Source of the DNA: an uncultured Alphaproteobacteria bacterium
Lineage (GTDB): Bacteria > Pseudomonadota > Alphaproteobacteria > Micropepsales > Micropepsaceae
Assembly: GCA_903897605.1 (NCBI GenBank)
Contig: CAIUCH010000016.1
Span: forward strand, 1 to 64,000
Length of the DNA stretch: 64,000 nucleotides
Direction: 5' to 3'
This document shows, one piece after another, positions 52,471 to 61,211 of the stretch. The translations under genes were made by a program, and so were the position numbers. The notes beneath the pieces were generated by a model. It was not told where the DNA came from. It saw nothing but the letters and a program-made list of their open reading frames with translations, and made no database searches. How positions within the stretch are numbered: position 1 is the first letter of the stretch; every line of letters starts with the position of its first letter.

Positions 52471-53146
52471 GGGCAGCAAACAGGTGACCATTCTCGCCGT
52501 CACGGGTCTGAAACGCGAAGCCGAGATCGCGGGCGGCCTTGGCGTGGTGGCGGTGACGGGCGGCGGGGATGCCAAATCGCTGGCCGCCAAGCTCGATGCC
52601 CTGCATGGCGACATCCAAGGCGTGATCTCGATCGGATTGGGTGGCGGCTTATCGCCCCTGCTCAAGGTCGGCGAAGTGGTGATCGCCGATCAGATATTGT
52701 CGGGTCCGGAGCACTGGCGCTGCGACGAGCGCTGGCGGGTGGCGCTGGCCGCGAAGCTGCCTCAGGCCCATCAAGGACCGATCGCGGCCAGCGATGTGAT
52801 TCTGGAGGACGCGGAAGCCAAGGCGGCGCTTTATGCAAAGACGGGCGCGCTGGCGGTGGACATGGAAAGCGCCGTTGCCGCACGCTTCGCGGTCCTGCGG
52901 CATTTGCCTTTCGCGGCGCTGCGGGTGATTTCCGATGATGCCCGCCATGTGCTGCCGCACGCGGCGCTGGTGGCGATGAAGCCGGATGGCGGCATCGCCC
53001 TTGGCCGTGTGTTGGGCTCGCTATTGCGCCATCCGTTGCAAGTGCCGGCGCTGATCAGCACCGCACGCACCTCGAACAAGGCGTTTAAGGAATTACTCCG
53101 CTGCCGCGGCCTCTGTGGTGTCGGACTTGCCGGACTTGATCTGTGA
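52460..53146 (+). CDS. hpnG: Hopanoid phosphorylase HpnG
   Basis: Family role: releases adenine from adenosylhopane to yield (phospho)ribosylhopane. 228 residues, nucleoside-phosphorylase-like: GVISIGLGGGLSPLLKVGEVVIAD and AVDMESAVAARFA (Met-Glu-Ser for ribose binding) and RVISDDA. ATG 52460 lies within the shc 3' end; a longer frame from 52307 is out of keeping with the family. Its 3' end overlaps hpnH, on the other strand, by 54 bp. Confidence 0.92.
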   Translation: MGFEGSKQVTILAVTGLKREAEIAGGLGVVAVTGGGDAKSLAAKLDALHGDIQGVISIGLGGGLSPLLKVGEVVIADQILSGPEHWRCDERWRVALAAKLPQAHQGPIAASDVILEDAEAKAALYAKTGALAVDMESAVAARFAVLRHLPFAALRVISDDARHVLPHAALVAMKPDGGIALGRVLGSLLRHPLQVPALISTARTSNKAFKELLRCRGLCGVGLAGLDL

Positions 53147-54238
53147 TATCTTGTGCTCGACATGGCGGGAGAAGACGAATTCCGCCGGGCGCTGATGCGA
53201 CAGATCGATATCGGGCGCCATTGCGCCCTTGGTTTTGATGCCCCGCATCAGGATCGGCAGCATCTTGAGCGGATGCTTGATCGCATCGGTGGCGGCAGTG
53301 CCTTCGAAGCCGCAATGAACCATGCAGTTGGCGCATTTTTCGTATTTGCCGACGCCATATTTGTCCCAGTCGGTGCCTTCCATCAGTTCCTTGAAGGTCT
53401 TCACATAGCCTTCACCCAACAGGTAGCAAGGCTTCTGCCAGCCAAAGACCGTGAGCAGCGGCATCGACCAGGGCGTGCATTCATAGGTCTGATTGCCGGC
53501 CAGGAAATCCATGAACAAGGAGGAATTGGTGAAATCCCAATTCCTGCCGCCATTGCCGCGCGCCAGGATATCGCGGAACATGGTCTTGGTGCGCTCGCGA
53601 TTGAGGAAATGCTGCTGGTCGGGCGCGCGCTCATAGGCATAGCCCGGTGAAACGGTGATGCCGTCCAGGCCCATCTCCATCATCTCGTCGAAGAATTTGG
53701 CGGTGCGTTCCGGATCGGTGCCGTCGAACAAGGTGCAGTTGATCTGGGTGCGAAAGCCCTTGGCCTTGGCCAGCTTGATGGCGGCGATGGCCTTTTCATA
53801 GGTGCCGTCGAGGCAAACCGACTTGTCGTGCATCCCCTTGTCGCCGTCCAGATGGATCGACCAGGTGAAGTTGGGATCTGGCTTGTACTGGCCGATCTTC
53901 TTGGCCAGCAGCAGCGCGTTGGTGCACAGGATCACGAACTTGTCGCGTTCCAGGAAACCCTGGACGATCTTGGGCATGTCGCGATGAAGCAGGGGCTCGC
54001 CGCCGGCAATCGAAACAGCGGGGGCGCCGCATTCGTCGATCGCGTCCATGCATTGCTGGTACGACAGGCGCTGGTTCAGGATCTCATCGGGATAATCGAT
54101 CTTGCCGCAGCCGGCACAGGCCAGGTTGCAGCGAAACAGCGGCTCCAGCATCAGCACCAGCGGGTATTTGCCGCCGGACAGATGCTTCTTCACCACATAG
54201 GCACCGATCTTGGCGGCCTGTCTCAGCGGAAGTCCCAT
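53093..54238 (-). CDS. hpnH: Adenosyl-hopene transferase HpnH (radical SAM)
   Basis: Joins the 5'-deoxyadenosyl radical to hopene to form adenosylhopane, the first side-chain step. 381 residues. The cluster motif FRCNLACAGCGK gives Cys37, Cys41 and Cys44; AVSIAGGEPLLH is the SAM-binding GGE region. A C-terminal extension contains further Cys (EKCANCMVHCGFEG). It is one base after ispH on the same strand, so the two share a transcript that converges on the main hopanoid operon. Confidence 0.96.
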   Translation of the reverse strand: MGLPLRQAAKIGAYVVKKHLSGGKYPLVLMLEPLFRCNLACAGCGKIDYPDEILNQRLSYQQCMDAIDECGAPAVSIAGGEPLLHRDMPKIVQGFLERDKFVILCTNALLLAKKIGQYKPDPNFTWSIHLDGDKGMHDKSVCLDGTYEKAIAAIKLAKAKGFRTQINCTLFDGTDPERTAKFFDEMMEMGLDGITVSPGYAYERAPDQQHFLNRERTKTMFRDILARGNGGRNWDFTNSSLFMDFLAGNQTYECTPWSMPLLTVFGWQKPCYLLGEGYVKTFKELMEGTDWDKYGVGKYEKCANCMVHCGFEGTAATDAIKHPLKMLPILMRGIKTKGAMAPDIDLSHQRPAEFVFSRHVEHKISQIKSGKSDTTEAAAAE

Positions 54239-54239
54239 G

Positions 54240-55163
54240 TCATGCCCTCAATTCGGCCGGCAGGCGGAACTCGATATGTTCCTTCTTGCCGTCCATCTGT
54301 TCGACTTCGACCATCTCGATTTCGGATAGCGCCTCGATCACATGACGCACCAATTCTTCCGGCGCCGAGGCGCCCGCGGTCAATCCGACCACACCCTTGC
54401 CGCGCACCCATTCCGGTTTCAGTTCGCTGCCGTCGGCGATGAGGTAGCTCGGAATGCCTTCCTCGATGCCGATCTCGCGCAAGCGATTGGAGTTGGAGCT
54501 GTTGGTCGCGCCCACCACTAGGATCACGTCGGCGACCTTGGCCAGTTCGCGCACCGAGGTCTGGCGGTTCTGGGTGGCGTAGCAGATGTCGCTGGTTTCC
54601 GGGCCGACAATATCCTGGAAGCGCTTCTTCAGCGCCACGATGATGCCCTTGGTATCGTCGATCGAAAGCGTGGTCTGGGTGATATAGGCGACCGGCTGAT
54701 CGATCGGCAGCGGCAAAGTCTCGACATCGGCTTCCGACTGCACCAGATGCACCGGCGCGCCGACCTGGCCCATGGTGCCTTCCACTTCCGGATGCCCGGC
54801 ATGCCCGATCAGGATGAGGGCGCGGCCATGCGAGACATAGCGCTTGCCTTGGTTGTGCACTTTGGAAACCAGCGGACAGGTTGCGTCCAGCACGGGCAAG
54901 CCGCGCGCCGCGGCGGTGCGCACCACCGATTGCGGCACGCCATGGGCGCTGAATACCGTCACCGCGCCTTCGGGCACTTCATCGAGTTCCTCGACAAAAC
55001 GTGCACCCTTGTTCTTCAAGGCATCGACCACATGCTTGTTGTGAACGATTTCATGGCGCACATAGACGGGCTCGCCATATTTATCGAGCGCCTTCTCGAC
55101 GATGTCGATGGCGCGCACCACGCCGGCGCAAAAGCCGCGTGGCTGGGCTAGAATGACTCGCAT
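54240..55163 (-). CDS. ispH: 4-hydroxy-3-methylbut-2-enyl diphosphate reductase
   Basis: Last step of the MEP pathway, giving IPP and DMAPP. 307 residues; three cluster cysteines: Cys12 in [11 protein letters not shown], one in [11 protein letters not shown] and one in CYATQNRQ. The TNSSNSNRL substrate motif is present. ATG 55163 has AAGGAACG upstream; a reading from 55217 adds 18 unlikely residues. It supplies isoprenoid precursor to the hopanoid route. The 223-bp gap to ispA shows no clear elements. Confidence 0.96.
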   Translation of the reverse strand: MRVILAQPRGFCAGVVRAIDIVEKALDKYGEPVYVRHEIVHNKHVVDALKNKGARFVEELDEVPEGAVTVFSAHGVPQSVVRTAAARGLPVLDATCPLVSKVHNQGKRYVSHGRALILIGHAGHPEVEGTMGQVGAPVHLVQSEADVETLPLPIDQPVAYITQTTLSIDDTKGIIVALKKRFQDIVGPETSDICYATQNRQTSVRELAKVADVILVVGATNSSNSNRLREIGIEEGIPSYLIADGSELKPEWVRGKGVVGLTAGASAPEELVRHVIEALSEIEMVEVEQMDGKKEHIEFRLPAELRA

Positions 55164-55386
55164 AATCGTTCCTTCGCGCCGCCGCCCACCGGGGCGGACC
55201 AACGGGTGGGTCTTCATCGCAACGCAGCAAAGCCATTTTCCGCATCGGCGACCCTGAAATCAACCCCTTCGGCCGCAAGGTCGGAACTCTCATTTTCGTT
55301 GCCTTTGCGGCCCTTGGCGCACCAGATTGTCGCATACCGGGCCCCAAGGCTGGATTTGGGGGGCCAACCCGGCCATAGGGCGTCGC

Positions 55387-56313
55387 ATGGGACATCTGGA
55401 TACGACCAAGGATTTGAACAAGGCCGCCCTGGCCGGCTTGCCCCGCGCCATCGCGGCCAGTGCCGCGGCTGTCGATTCGGTGCTGGAAACGGTGCTGCCC
55501 CGGCCACACGGACCCCAGGGGCGGGTCCAGGAAGCGATGCGCTATGCCACCTTCGCCGGCGGCAAGCGGCTGAGGCCTTTTCTGGTGCTTCATTCCGCCC
55601 GGCTGTTCGGGGTGAACGATGCCCATAGTCTGCGGGTGGGGTCGGCCATCGAGGTGCTGCACACCTATTCGCTGGTGCATGACGATTTGCCCTGCATGGA
55701 CGATGACGATCTGCGTCGCGGCCGGCCCACCACCCATATCGCCTTCGACGAGATGACGGCAGTGCTGGCGGGCGATGCGCTTCTCACCATCGCGTTCGAG
55801 ATTCTCGCCGACGCCAAAACCCATCCCGACCCGGATGTGCGGGTGGCGCTGGTGGCGCGCCTGGCGCAAGCGGCGGGACATGACGGCATGATCGGCGGCC
55901 AAGTCATCGACATGTTGGCGGAGCAAAGTTTCGGCCTTGATGACGTCATCAATCTGCAACGCTTGAAGACCGGGCAATTGTTCGAATTCTCCTGCGAGGC
56001 GGGACCCATTCTTGGACAGGCTTCGGCGGAGGATCGCGCCAGGCTGCGCGCCTATGCCCGGGAAATGGGCGTGGTGTTTCAGATCACCGACGATCTGCTG
56101 GATGTCACCTCGACCGCCGAGAAGACGGGCAAGGCGGTGGGCAAGGATGCCGGAATGGGCAAGGCCACCCTGGTCACCTTGTTGGGCGTTGCGGGCGCCC
56201 GCGCCGAAGCGGAAAAGCGCGCCAGGGCCGCGATCGAAGCGCTTGGACCCCATGCCGTGCGGTCGCCGGAATTATCCGGATTGCCTCTGTTCCTGCTGGA
56301 TCGGGAGTCCTGA
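55387..56313 (+). CDS. ispA: Farnesyl diphosphate synthase (polyprenyl synthetase)
   Basis: Condenses IPP with DMAPP/GPP to FPP, the substrate of HpnD. 308 residues: first Asp-rich motif HDDLPCMDDDDLRRG, second ITDDLLDVT, and KTGQLFEFSCEAG; FAGGKRLRPFL binds diphosphate. ATG 55387 is chosen because conserved sequence follows within 30 residues; ATG 55327 is an alternative. Chain length is inferred from context and from small residues before the first motif. Confidence 0.92.
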   Translation: MGHLDTTKDLNKAALAGLPRAIAASAAAVDSVLETVLPRPHGPQGRVQEAMRYATFAGGKRLRPFLVLHSARLFGVNDAHSLRVGSAIEVLHTYSLVHDDLPCMDDDDLRRGRPTTHIAFDEMTAVLAGDALLTIAFEILADAKTHPDPDVRVALVARLAQAAGHDGMIGGQVIDMLAEQSFGLDDVINLQRLKTGQLFEFSCEAGPILGQASAEDRARLRAYAREMGVVFQITDDLLDVTSTAEKTGKAVGKDAGMGKATLVTLLGVAGARAEAEKRARAAIEALGPHAVRSPELSGLPLFLLDRES

Positions 56314-56417
56314 AACGGGGCGCAGGCCTGACTTTTACCAAAATTCTGCCAGGATGACGCTGCATGTTGGGCGGGTTATGCGTTTCAAGGGCTGACGCGA
56401 TTTTGACAAGGGATTTG

Positions 56418-57023
56418 ATGATGGGCCACATGGTGCAGGCGCTTTCGCTGGCTTTCCTGGTCTTGGCCGCCTCGCTGCCCGCGCGGGCCCAGGGCGCCGA
56501 TCCGGCCAGCGTCACGGTTCAAGGATTTTATGATGCGCTGGTTGCCGGCATGAAAGCCGGTGGCACGACAAAGAGCCGTTACGACAAGCTGAAGCCGGCA
56601 ATCGAGCAGGCCTTCGATCTTCCCGGCATGACGGCGCTGTCGGTGGGGCCGACCTGGTCGTCGATCGCGCCGGCCGACCAAAAGGCGCTGACCGATGCGT
56701 TCGAGCGCATGACCATCGCCAATTACGCGCGCAACTTCGACAGTTTCAGCGGCGAGAAATTCATCGTCGATCCGGCGGCGGCAGAGCGCGGATCCGACAA
56801 GTTCGTCAAGAGCACGCTAAAGCCGGCAAGCGGCGACGCCATCCCGTTCAATTATCGGCTGCATGAAGCGGATGGCGGCTGGAAGATCGTCGACATCTTT
56901 CTGAACGGCAATATCAGCCAGTTGGCCCAGAAGCGTTCGGACTTCGGTTCGACGCTCCAGTCCAGCGGCCCCCAGGGCCTGGCGAAGAAGATCAATGCCT
57001 TGGCGGATCAAACTTTAAGTTGA
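56418..57023 (+). CDS. hpnM: Hopanoid-associated MlaC-like periplasmic protein HpnM
   Basis: About 201 residues with a signal peptide ending near LPARAQG, then an MlaC/Ttg2D-type lipid-binding fold (FYDALVAGMKAG, WKIVDIFLNGNISQLAQKRSDF). In this family the protein carries lipids through the periplasm; HpnM is probably a hopanoid chaperone working with HpnN. ATG 56418 has AAGGGA upstream. It is 104 bp after ispA and ends before a bidirectional terminator. Confidence 0.9.
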   Translation: MMGHMVQALSLAFLVLAASLPARAQGADPASVTVQGFYDALVAGMKAGGTTKSRYDKLKPAIEQAFDLPGMTALSVGPTWSSIAPADQKALTDAFERMTIANYARNFDSFSGEKFIVDPAAAERGSDKFVKSTLKPASGDAIPFNYRLHEADGGWKIVDIFLNGNISQLAQKRSDFGSTLQSSGPQGLAKKINALADQTLS

Positions 57024-57062
57024 CCCCCATCTGTCTGCCACGCGGGCAGTGAGGACGAGTAG

Positions 57063-57085
57063 CAAAAGCTCCAGTGGAGCTTTTG
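57063..57085. terminator. Bidirectional terminator between hpnM and hpnN
   Basis: CAAAAGCTCC (57063-57072) pairs perfectly with GGAGCTTTTG (57076-57085) around a 3-base loop, with A and T tracts flanking the GC core. It suits both convergent genes. Confidence 0.6.
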
Positions 57086-57130
57086 TCGTCCGAACGCTAG
57101 CAGCCGTTCGGTACGCTGACGCTACCAAAC

Positions 57131-57274
57131 TCCCCCGTCAGGCCTGCGGCCACGGGGGAAGAAAGTCACAACCAAGACAACTTAGAATATGTTGAAGCCT
57201 GCTGAGGCCCACCTCCCCCGTGCGTGCGAAGCACGCTGATGGGGGAGGTGGCCGTAGCAACCTCTCGAGGTTGC
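57131..57274. repeat. Cluster of three inverted repeats between hpnM and hpnN
   Basis: Three separate hairpins: TCCCCCGT/ACGGGGGA (57131-57159); CCACCTCCCCC (57209-57219) with GGGGGAGGTGG (57241-57251), enclosing GCGTGC-GAA-GCACGC; and GCAACCTC/GAGGTTGC (57257-57274). The CCTCCCCC...GGGGGAGG form is a common dispersed repeat type in alphaproteobacteria. Confidence 0.65.
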
Positions 57275-57297
57275 GTAGGCCGGAGGGGGCAATCGAA

Positions 57298-59922
57298 TTA
57301 AATAAGCTTTTCGTGAGCCCGGTCTTCTCTGGCCGGCGGTGGCCCCAACAATGCGGGGCTCACGAAAAGCGTAGAAACCAAAGTCCAGAACAGCGAGATC
57401 ATCAAAAGCTCGCCCATGCTGGCGGTGCCGGGATGGCGCGACAGCCATAGCGTTCCGAAACCTGATGCGGTCGTGGCGGCGCTGAAGATCACCGCCCGGG
57501 TCAGGCTGGACTGCAGGAGGTTCTTCGCGCCGGCCCGCCAGGCCACCACGAAATAGATGTTGAAGGCGACGCCGATGCCCAGCAGCAGCGGCAAGGCAAT
57601 GATATTGGCGAAGTTGAGCTGCAGACCGAGCACCACGCAACTTCCCATCGTCAAGAGGCCCGCAAGAATGAGGGGGGCCAATGTCATCACCACATCGGCA
57701 GTGCGGCGCAGGACCGCCGCCAGAAGCGCGACAATGGCGATGAAGGAAAGAATTCCGGCTTCGACAAAGGCGCGGACAATGGTGCGGCCGGATTCCCGGA
57801 TGGAGATGGGCGCCCCTGTCGCATCCGGCGCCACCGTCAGAACCGTATCGGTGAATTCCGACAATTTTCCGGGATCGTTGCTGGTGTCCTTGGGAAAGAC
57901 CTGGATGCGGGCGGTGCCGTCCGCTGCGATCCATTCCGCCCGCATCGCGGCAGGCATGGCGGCCAGCGTGACATGTCCCGGGGTGAGCGCATCGGACAAT
58001 TGCCGAAGCATGGTTTTGAGGGGCGGCACCAAGGCTTCGGCGGCGCGGGCACGATTTTCCACGGCGCCGCTGGCCAGCGCGTCCAGCGCGCCGGCAAGAG
58101 CGCGGGCGTGAGATGCGGGCTCATCGGTCTGGCTCTTGGCGGCATCCCGCAATTTGGCGGCAGTGTTTTTGAAGCTCGTCACGATCTCGGCATCGCGGGG
58201 CGTGGGCTTCACATCGAATGGATTGAGGGTGGAATCGAGTACGCCATTGGCATCGGCGATCAGCGCCAACTTCTTGTCCTGATCTTCCGGCACGAAACTG
58301 GACAGGGTCAGTGTCTGGGCGATGCCGGGGAGTTTGGACAAGCGGGCTTCCAGCGCGGTGGCGCTGGCGAGCGATGGCGCGGTGACATTGATGGTGTTGG
58401 GCGAGGTCTGGGGATTGCCCATCAGATCGAACAGAGTGGAGACCGATTCCACTTTGGGGCTGCGCAAATCCAGCGGGTTGGAATCGAAGCGCAGAAAGAA
58501 TGTGAGGACCAGGCAAATCAGACCGGCCCCCACCGCGATCCGCAGCACCGTTCGGCGGTGCGCGGCCAGGGTATCATCAACCACCGAGAGAGACGCGAAC
58601 CCTACCTCTTCGGCTTCGGTTTCGGGCCGCAACAGCATCAGCAGTGCGGGGAGCAGGGTGATAGACGTGGCGAATGCCACGATCATGCCCATGCCGGCGA
58701 CCAAACCCAGTTCGGCAACCCCGATATAGTTGGTGGGAAGGAACGAGAAAAAGCCGACGGCGGTCGCGGCGGCCGCCAACGCAAGCGGCAGGCCGACACT
58801 GCGTCCGGTATGGCTGAGCGCCTTGGAAAGCTGCGGATATTGAAACCGCTCGGCGCGATAGCGCACCGAGAACTGAATGCCGAAATCCACGCCAAGGCCC
58901 ACGAACAGCGCGATGAAGGCGATGGAGATGATATTGAACACGCCGATAAAGATCAGCCCCAGGCCCATGGTCATTGCCAAGCCGACCACCAGGGTGACCA
59001 GGATGGCAAAAATAATCTTGAAGGAGCGCAATGCCAGCCAAAGCGTCGCCAGCACACCAGCCATCATGGCGCCGGCCATCAGCCAGGCGCGATCGGTCAG
59101 GGTGGCGAATTCCTCATCCGACAGCGGCACATCGCCGGTCAGGCGCACCCGCACGCCCCGCTCTGGCGTCAGTCCCAGATCCTGGGCAGCGGCGCGGATC
59201 GCGCTGCTGGCGCGGGCGCCGGGTTCCAGGGCATCGAAGTCCAGACGCGGCTTGATGACAATGAAGCGACGAAGCTCTTCGGGCCGGGGCGGGCTGCCGG
59301 TGACCAGGGCACGCCAGGAAAGGTAATCGGTCCTGCCTTGCGCGGCAGCGGCAAAAGTCTGTCCCAACCGAGTCATCGGCACATCGATGTCCGCCAGCTT
59401 CGCCTGCCCCTGGGAGACCCCCAACAGCACGGTCGAAAGACTGTCCATAATGCCCCGAAGCGAAGGATCGGCGGCCAAGGCGCCCAGGAAAGGCTGTGCC
59501 TTGAACAGTTGCTGGGTGGTGGTTTCCACCTCTTTGAGCGGCAGAAACAGCATGCCGTTGTGATCGAAGAAGGCGCCGCCATCGGGGCGGCGGACATCGG
59601 GAAACAGCTTTTTGTCCTTGGCCAGGCGGGCGGTGAGCGACGCGGCGCCGGCTTCGGCCAGTTCGGGCGTCTTGCCGTCGATCACCACCAGGATGAGATT
59701 GGATTGCTGGGGAAATAGTCGGTCAAACTGGATCTCGCGCTTGCGCCAACCGACATCGGCGGAAATCAGCTTTTCGCTGTCCGTATTCATGGCGAAATGC
59801 GCGCTGGTGAACAGGCTTGCGGCCACCGTCAAGGCAATCGCGGCCAGGGTCACCAGCGCGGGCCAGCGGCAGCAGAAAGCGACGATGCGCTCGATCACGG
59901 GAATGGAAGGGGCGGTAGGCAT
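57298..59922 (-). CDS. hpnN: Hopanoid transporter HpnN (RND superfamily)
   Basis: Family role: moves hopanoids from the inner to the outer membrane. 874 residues with two RND repeats: N-terminal helix (about 22-40), a periplasmic domain, five or six helices at about 282-440, a second periplasmic domain with many helices and coils, and a final bundle at about 720-860. Motifs LFVGLGVDFGIQFSVRYRAERF and ALPLLLGIGVAFNIYFVVAWRAG are the paired TM4/TM10-like segments. It is 33 bp after mlaA on the same strand. Confidence 0.93.
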   Translation of the reverse strand: MPTAPSIPVIERIVAFCCRWPALVTLAAIALTVAASLFTSAHFAMNTDSEKLISADVGWRKREIQFDRLFPQQSNLILVVIDGKTPELAEAGAASLTARLAKDKKLFPDVRRPDGGAFFDHNGMLFLPLKEVETTTQQLFKAQPFLGALAADPSLRGIMDSLSTVLLGVSQGQAKLADIDVPMTRLGQTFAAAAQGRTDYLSWRALVTGSPPRPEELRRFIVIKPRLDFDALEPGARASSAIRAAAQDLGLTPERGVRVRLTGDVPLSDEEFATLTDRAWLMAGAMMAGVLATLWLALRSFKIIFAILVTLVVGLAMTMGLGLIFIGVFNIISIAFIALFVGLGVDFGIQFSVRYRAERFQYPQLSKALSHTGRSVGLPLALAAAATAVGFFSFLPTNYIGVAELGLVAGMGMIVAFATSITLLPALLMLLRPETEAEEVGFASLSVVDDTLAAHRRTVLRIAVGAGLICLVLTFFLRFDSNPLDLRSPKVESVSTLFDLMGNPQTSPNTINVTAPSLASATALEARLSKLPGIAQTLTLSSFVPEDQDKKLALIADANGVLDSTLNPFDVKPTPRDAEIVTSFKNTAAKLRDAAKSQTDEPASHARALAGALDALASGAVENRARAAEALVPPLKTMLRQLSDALTPGHVTLAAMPAAMRAEWIAADGTARIQVFPKDTSNDPGKLSEFTDTVLTVAPDATGAPISIRESGRTIVRAFVEAGILSFIAIVALLAAVLRRTADVVMTLAPLILAGLLTMGSCVVLGLQLNFANIIALPLLLGIGVAFNIYFVVAWRAGAKNLLQSSLTRAVIFSAATTASGFGTLWLSRHPGTASMGELLMISLFWTLVSTLFVSPALLGPPPAREDRAHEKLI

Positions 59923-59955
59923 ATCCGCCCGATGCTTAGCCGGTTCCGGGGCTTT

Positions 59956-60681
59956 CTAAAAGTCGGGAAGTTCGGCGGTCTGGATCGCCTTGTCCTCGAC
60001 CTGGCGCTCCCGCCGCTGGCGGTAATAGGCCCGCATGATGGCGTAATAATCCACCGAAGCACGCTCGATGTCCCGGTAGGTCACGATATTGGCGGAGCGG
60101 TTGTCGACCGAGCCCAAGCTCGATTTGACCAGTCCGACATAGGTGCTTCCGGAATAATGGACAAAATGGAGCGGCGAAAAATAGCCGTCGATATAGCCGC
60201 CGGTGAAGTCGCGCACCGAGCTGGGACCCCGGAAGGGCAGCACCAGATAGGGGCCTTGACCGATGCCATAAACCCCGAGCGTTTCACCAAAATCGCGGCT
60301 GCGCTCCGGCAGTCCCCAATCGGTGGCAACATCGAAGATGCCGGCCACGCCGATGGTGGTGTTGACGAGGAAGCGTGCGCCCGCCTCGCCGGCATACTCA
60401 AAATCGGCTTCCAGAATGTCGTTGGCGACGTTGACCGGGCCGCCCAGATTGGTCAGCACATTATGAACATTGCCGCGAATGCCATTGGGTACGGCGGACG
60501 CATAGAAGGTCGCGGCCGGCAAGGCCGCGTGGCGGTCGAGCCTCTGGTTGAAGTCGAAAAAGAACCGGTTCATCGGCTCCAACGGATCGTCCGCAGTCTG
60601 CGCTTCCTTATTGTCGTCGGATGCACAGCCCGCCACCGCCAGGCCCAGCGTCAGCACCAAGAGTAAACTCTTTGCGTCCAT
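59956..60681 (-). CDS. mlaA: MlaA/VacJ-family outer-membrane lipoprotein
   Basis: About 241 residues; the lipoprotein signal MDAKSLLLVLTLGLAVAGC gives Cys19. The MlaA signature DPLEPMNRFFFDFNQRLD and IGVAGIFDVATDWGLPE..DFGETLGVYGIG..PYLVLPFRGPSSVRD is clear. Classical role: removal of phospholipids from the outer leaflet of the outer membrane. Lying just upstream of hpnN, with MlaC-like hpnM on the other side, it may act in hopanoid/phospholipid transport here. ATG 60681 is chosen because the signal peptide starts there; earlier starts would add 33 residues. Confidence 0.92.
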   Translation of the reverse strand: MDAKSLLLVLTLGLAVAGCASDDNKEAQTADDPLEPMNRFFFDFNQRLDRHAALPAATFYASAVPNGIRGNVHNVLTNLGGPVNVANDILEADFEYAGEAGARFLVNTTIGVAGIFDVATDWGLPERSRDFGETLGVYGIGQGPYLVLPFRGPSSVRDFTGGYIDGYFSPLHFVHYSGSTYVGLVKSSLGSVDNRSANIVTYRDIERASVDYYAIMRAYYRQRRERQVEDKAIQTAELPDF

Positions 60682-60906
60682 TGCCCCACAACTTGCGCCG
60701 GTCTTTGACCGCTTGAACACAAGCCCCCACGCTTTACCGGGGGAACTATAGGCATGGCTGCGGCAACCTGTCTCCGCCAAAAATCGTTCCAGTTAACCTA
60801 TCGGCGCGATTTTCCGCCTCGAAACCGGGAACTTGGCGGGGCCCGTGCCTTCGCTTAAGACTTAAGGCAGAAAGCCGCTATGCGCGGCCGCACCAAAGAG
60901 GGCGAC

Positions 60907-61197
60907 ATGGCCGCGACCGATCCAGAACTATTGCGGCTGCGAGACAGTATCGACAATATCGACGCCGCGCTGGTCCATCTGCTGGCGGAACGCTTCAAAT
61001 GCACGCAAGCCGTGGGCGAATATAAAGCCGAGCACGGGTTGCCCCCCGCCGATCCCGCCCGCGAACAGGTCCAGATTGCGCGCCTCAGATCATTGGCCCA
61101 GGCCGCCAAGCTGGATCCGGACTTCGCGGAGCAGTTTCTGGGCTTTATCGTCAAGGAAGTGATCCGCCATCACGAAGCGATCCAGGCCTCCAAATAG
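60907..61197 (+). CDS. Chorismate mutase, AroQ type
   Basis: 96 residues, all-helical AroQ domain: LRLRDSIDNIDAALVHLLAERFKCTQAVGEYKA with the conserved Arg and Lys of the active site, and a C-terminal FIVKEVIRHHEAIQ helix. It converts chorismate to prephenate for Phe/Tyr synthesis. ATG 60907 has AGAGGG upstream and fits the family start; GTG/ATG 60880 would add nine residues. It precedes two acyl-CoA dehydrogenases by 14 bp. Confidence 0.92.
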   Translation: MAATDPELLRLRDSIDNIDAALVHLLAERFKCTQAVGEYKAEHGLPPADPAREQVQIARLRSLAQAAKLDPDFAEQFLGFIVKEVIRHHEAIQASK

Positions 61198-61211
61198 ACC
61201 GCGAGGAACCG

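Noticed and set aside
57973-59718. 581-codon plus-strand frame
   Set aside because: Antisense to hpnN; rich in Gly, Gln and His as expected for GC-rich shadow frames.
60854-60866. CTTAAGACTTAAG palindrome upstream of chorismate mutase as a CtrA site
   Set aside because: The two TTAA motifs are separated by 3 bases, not 7.
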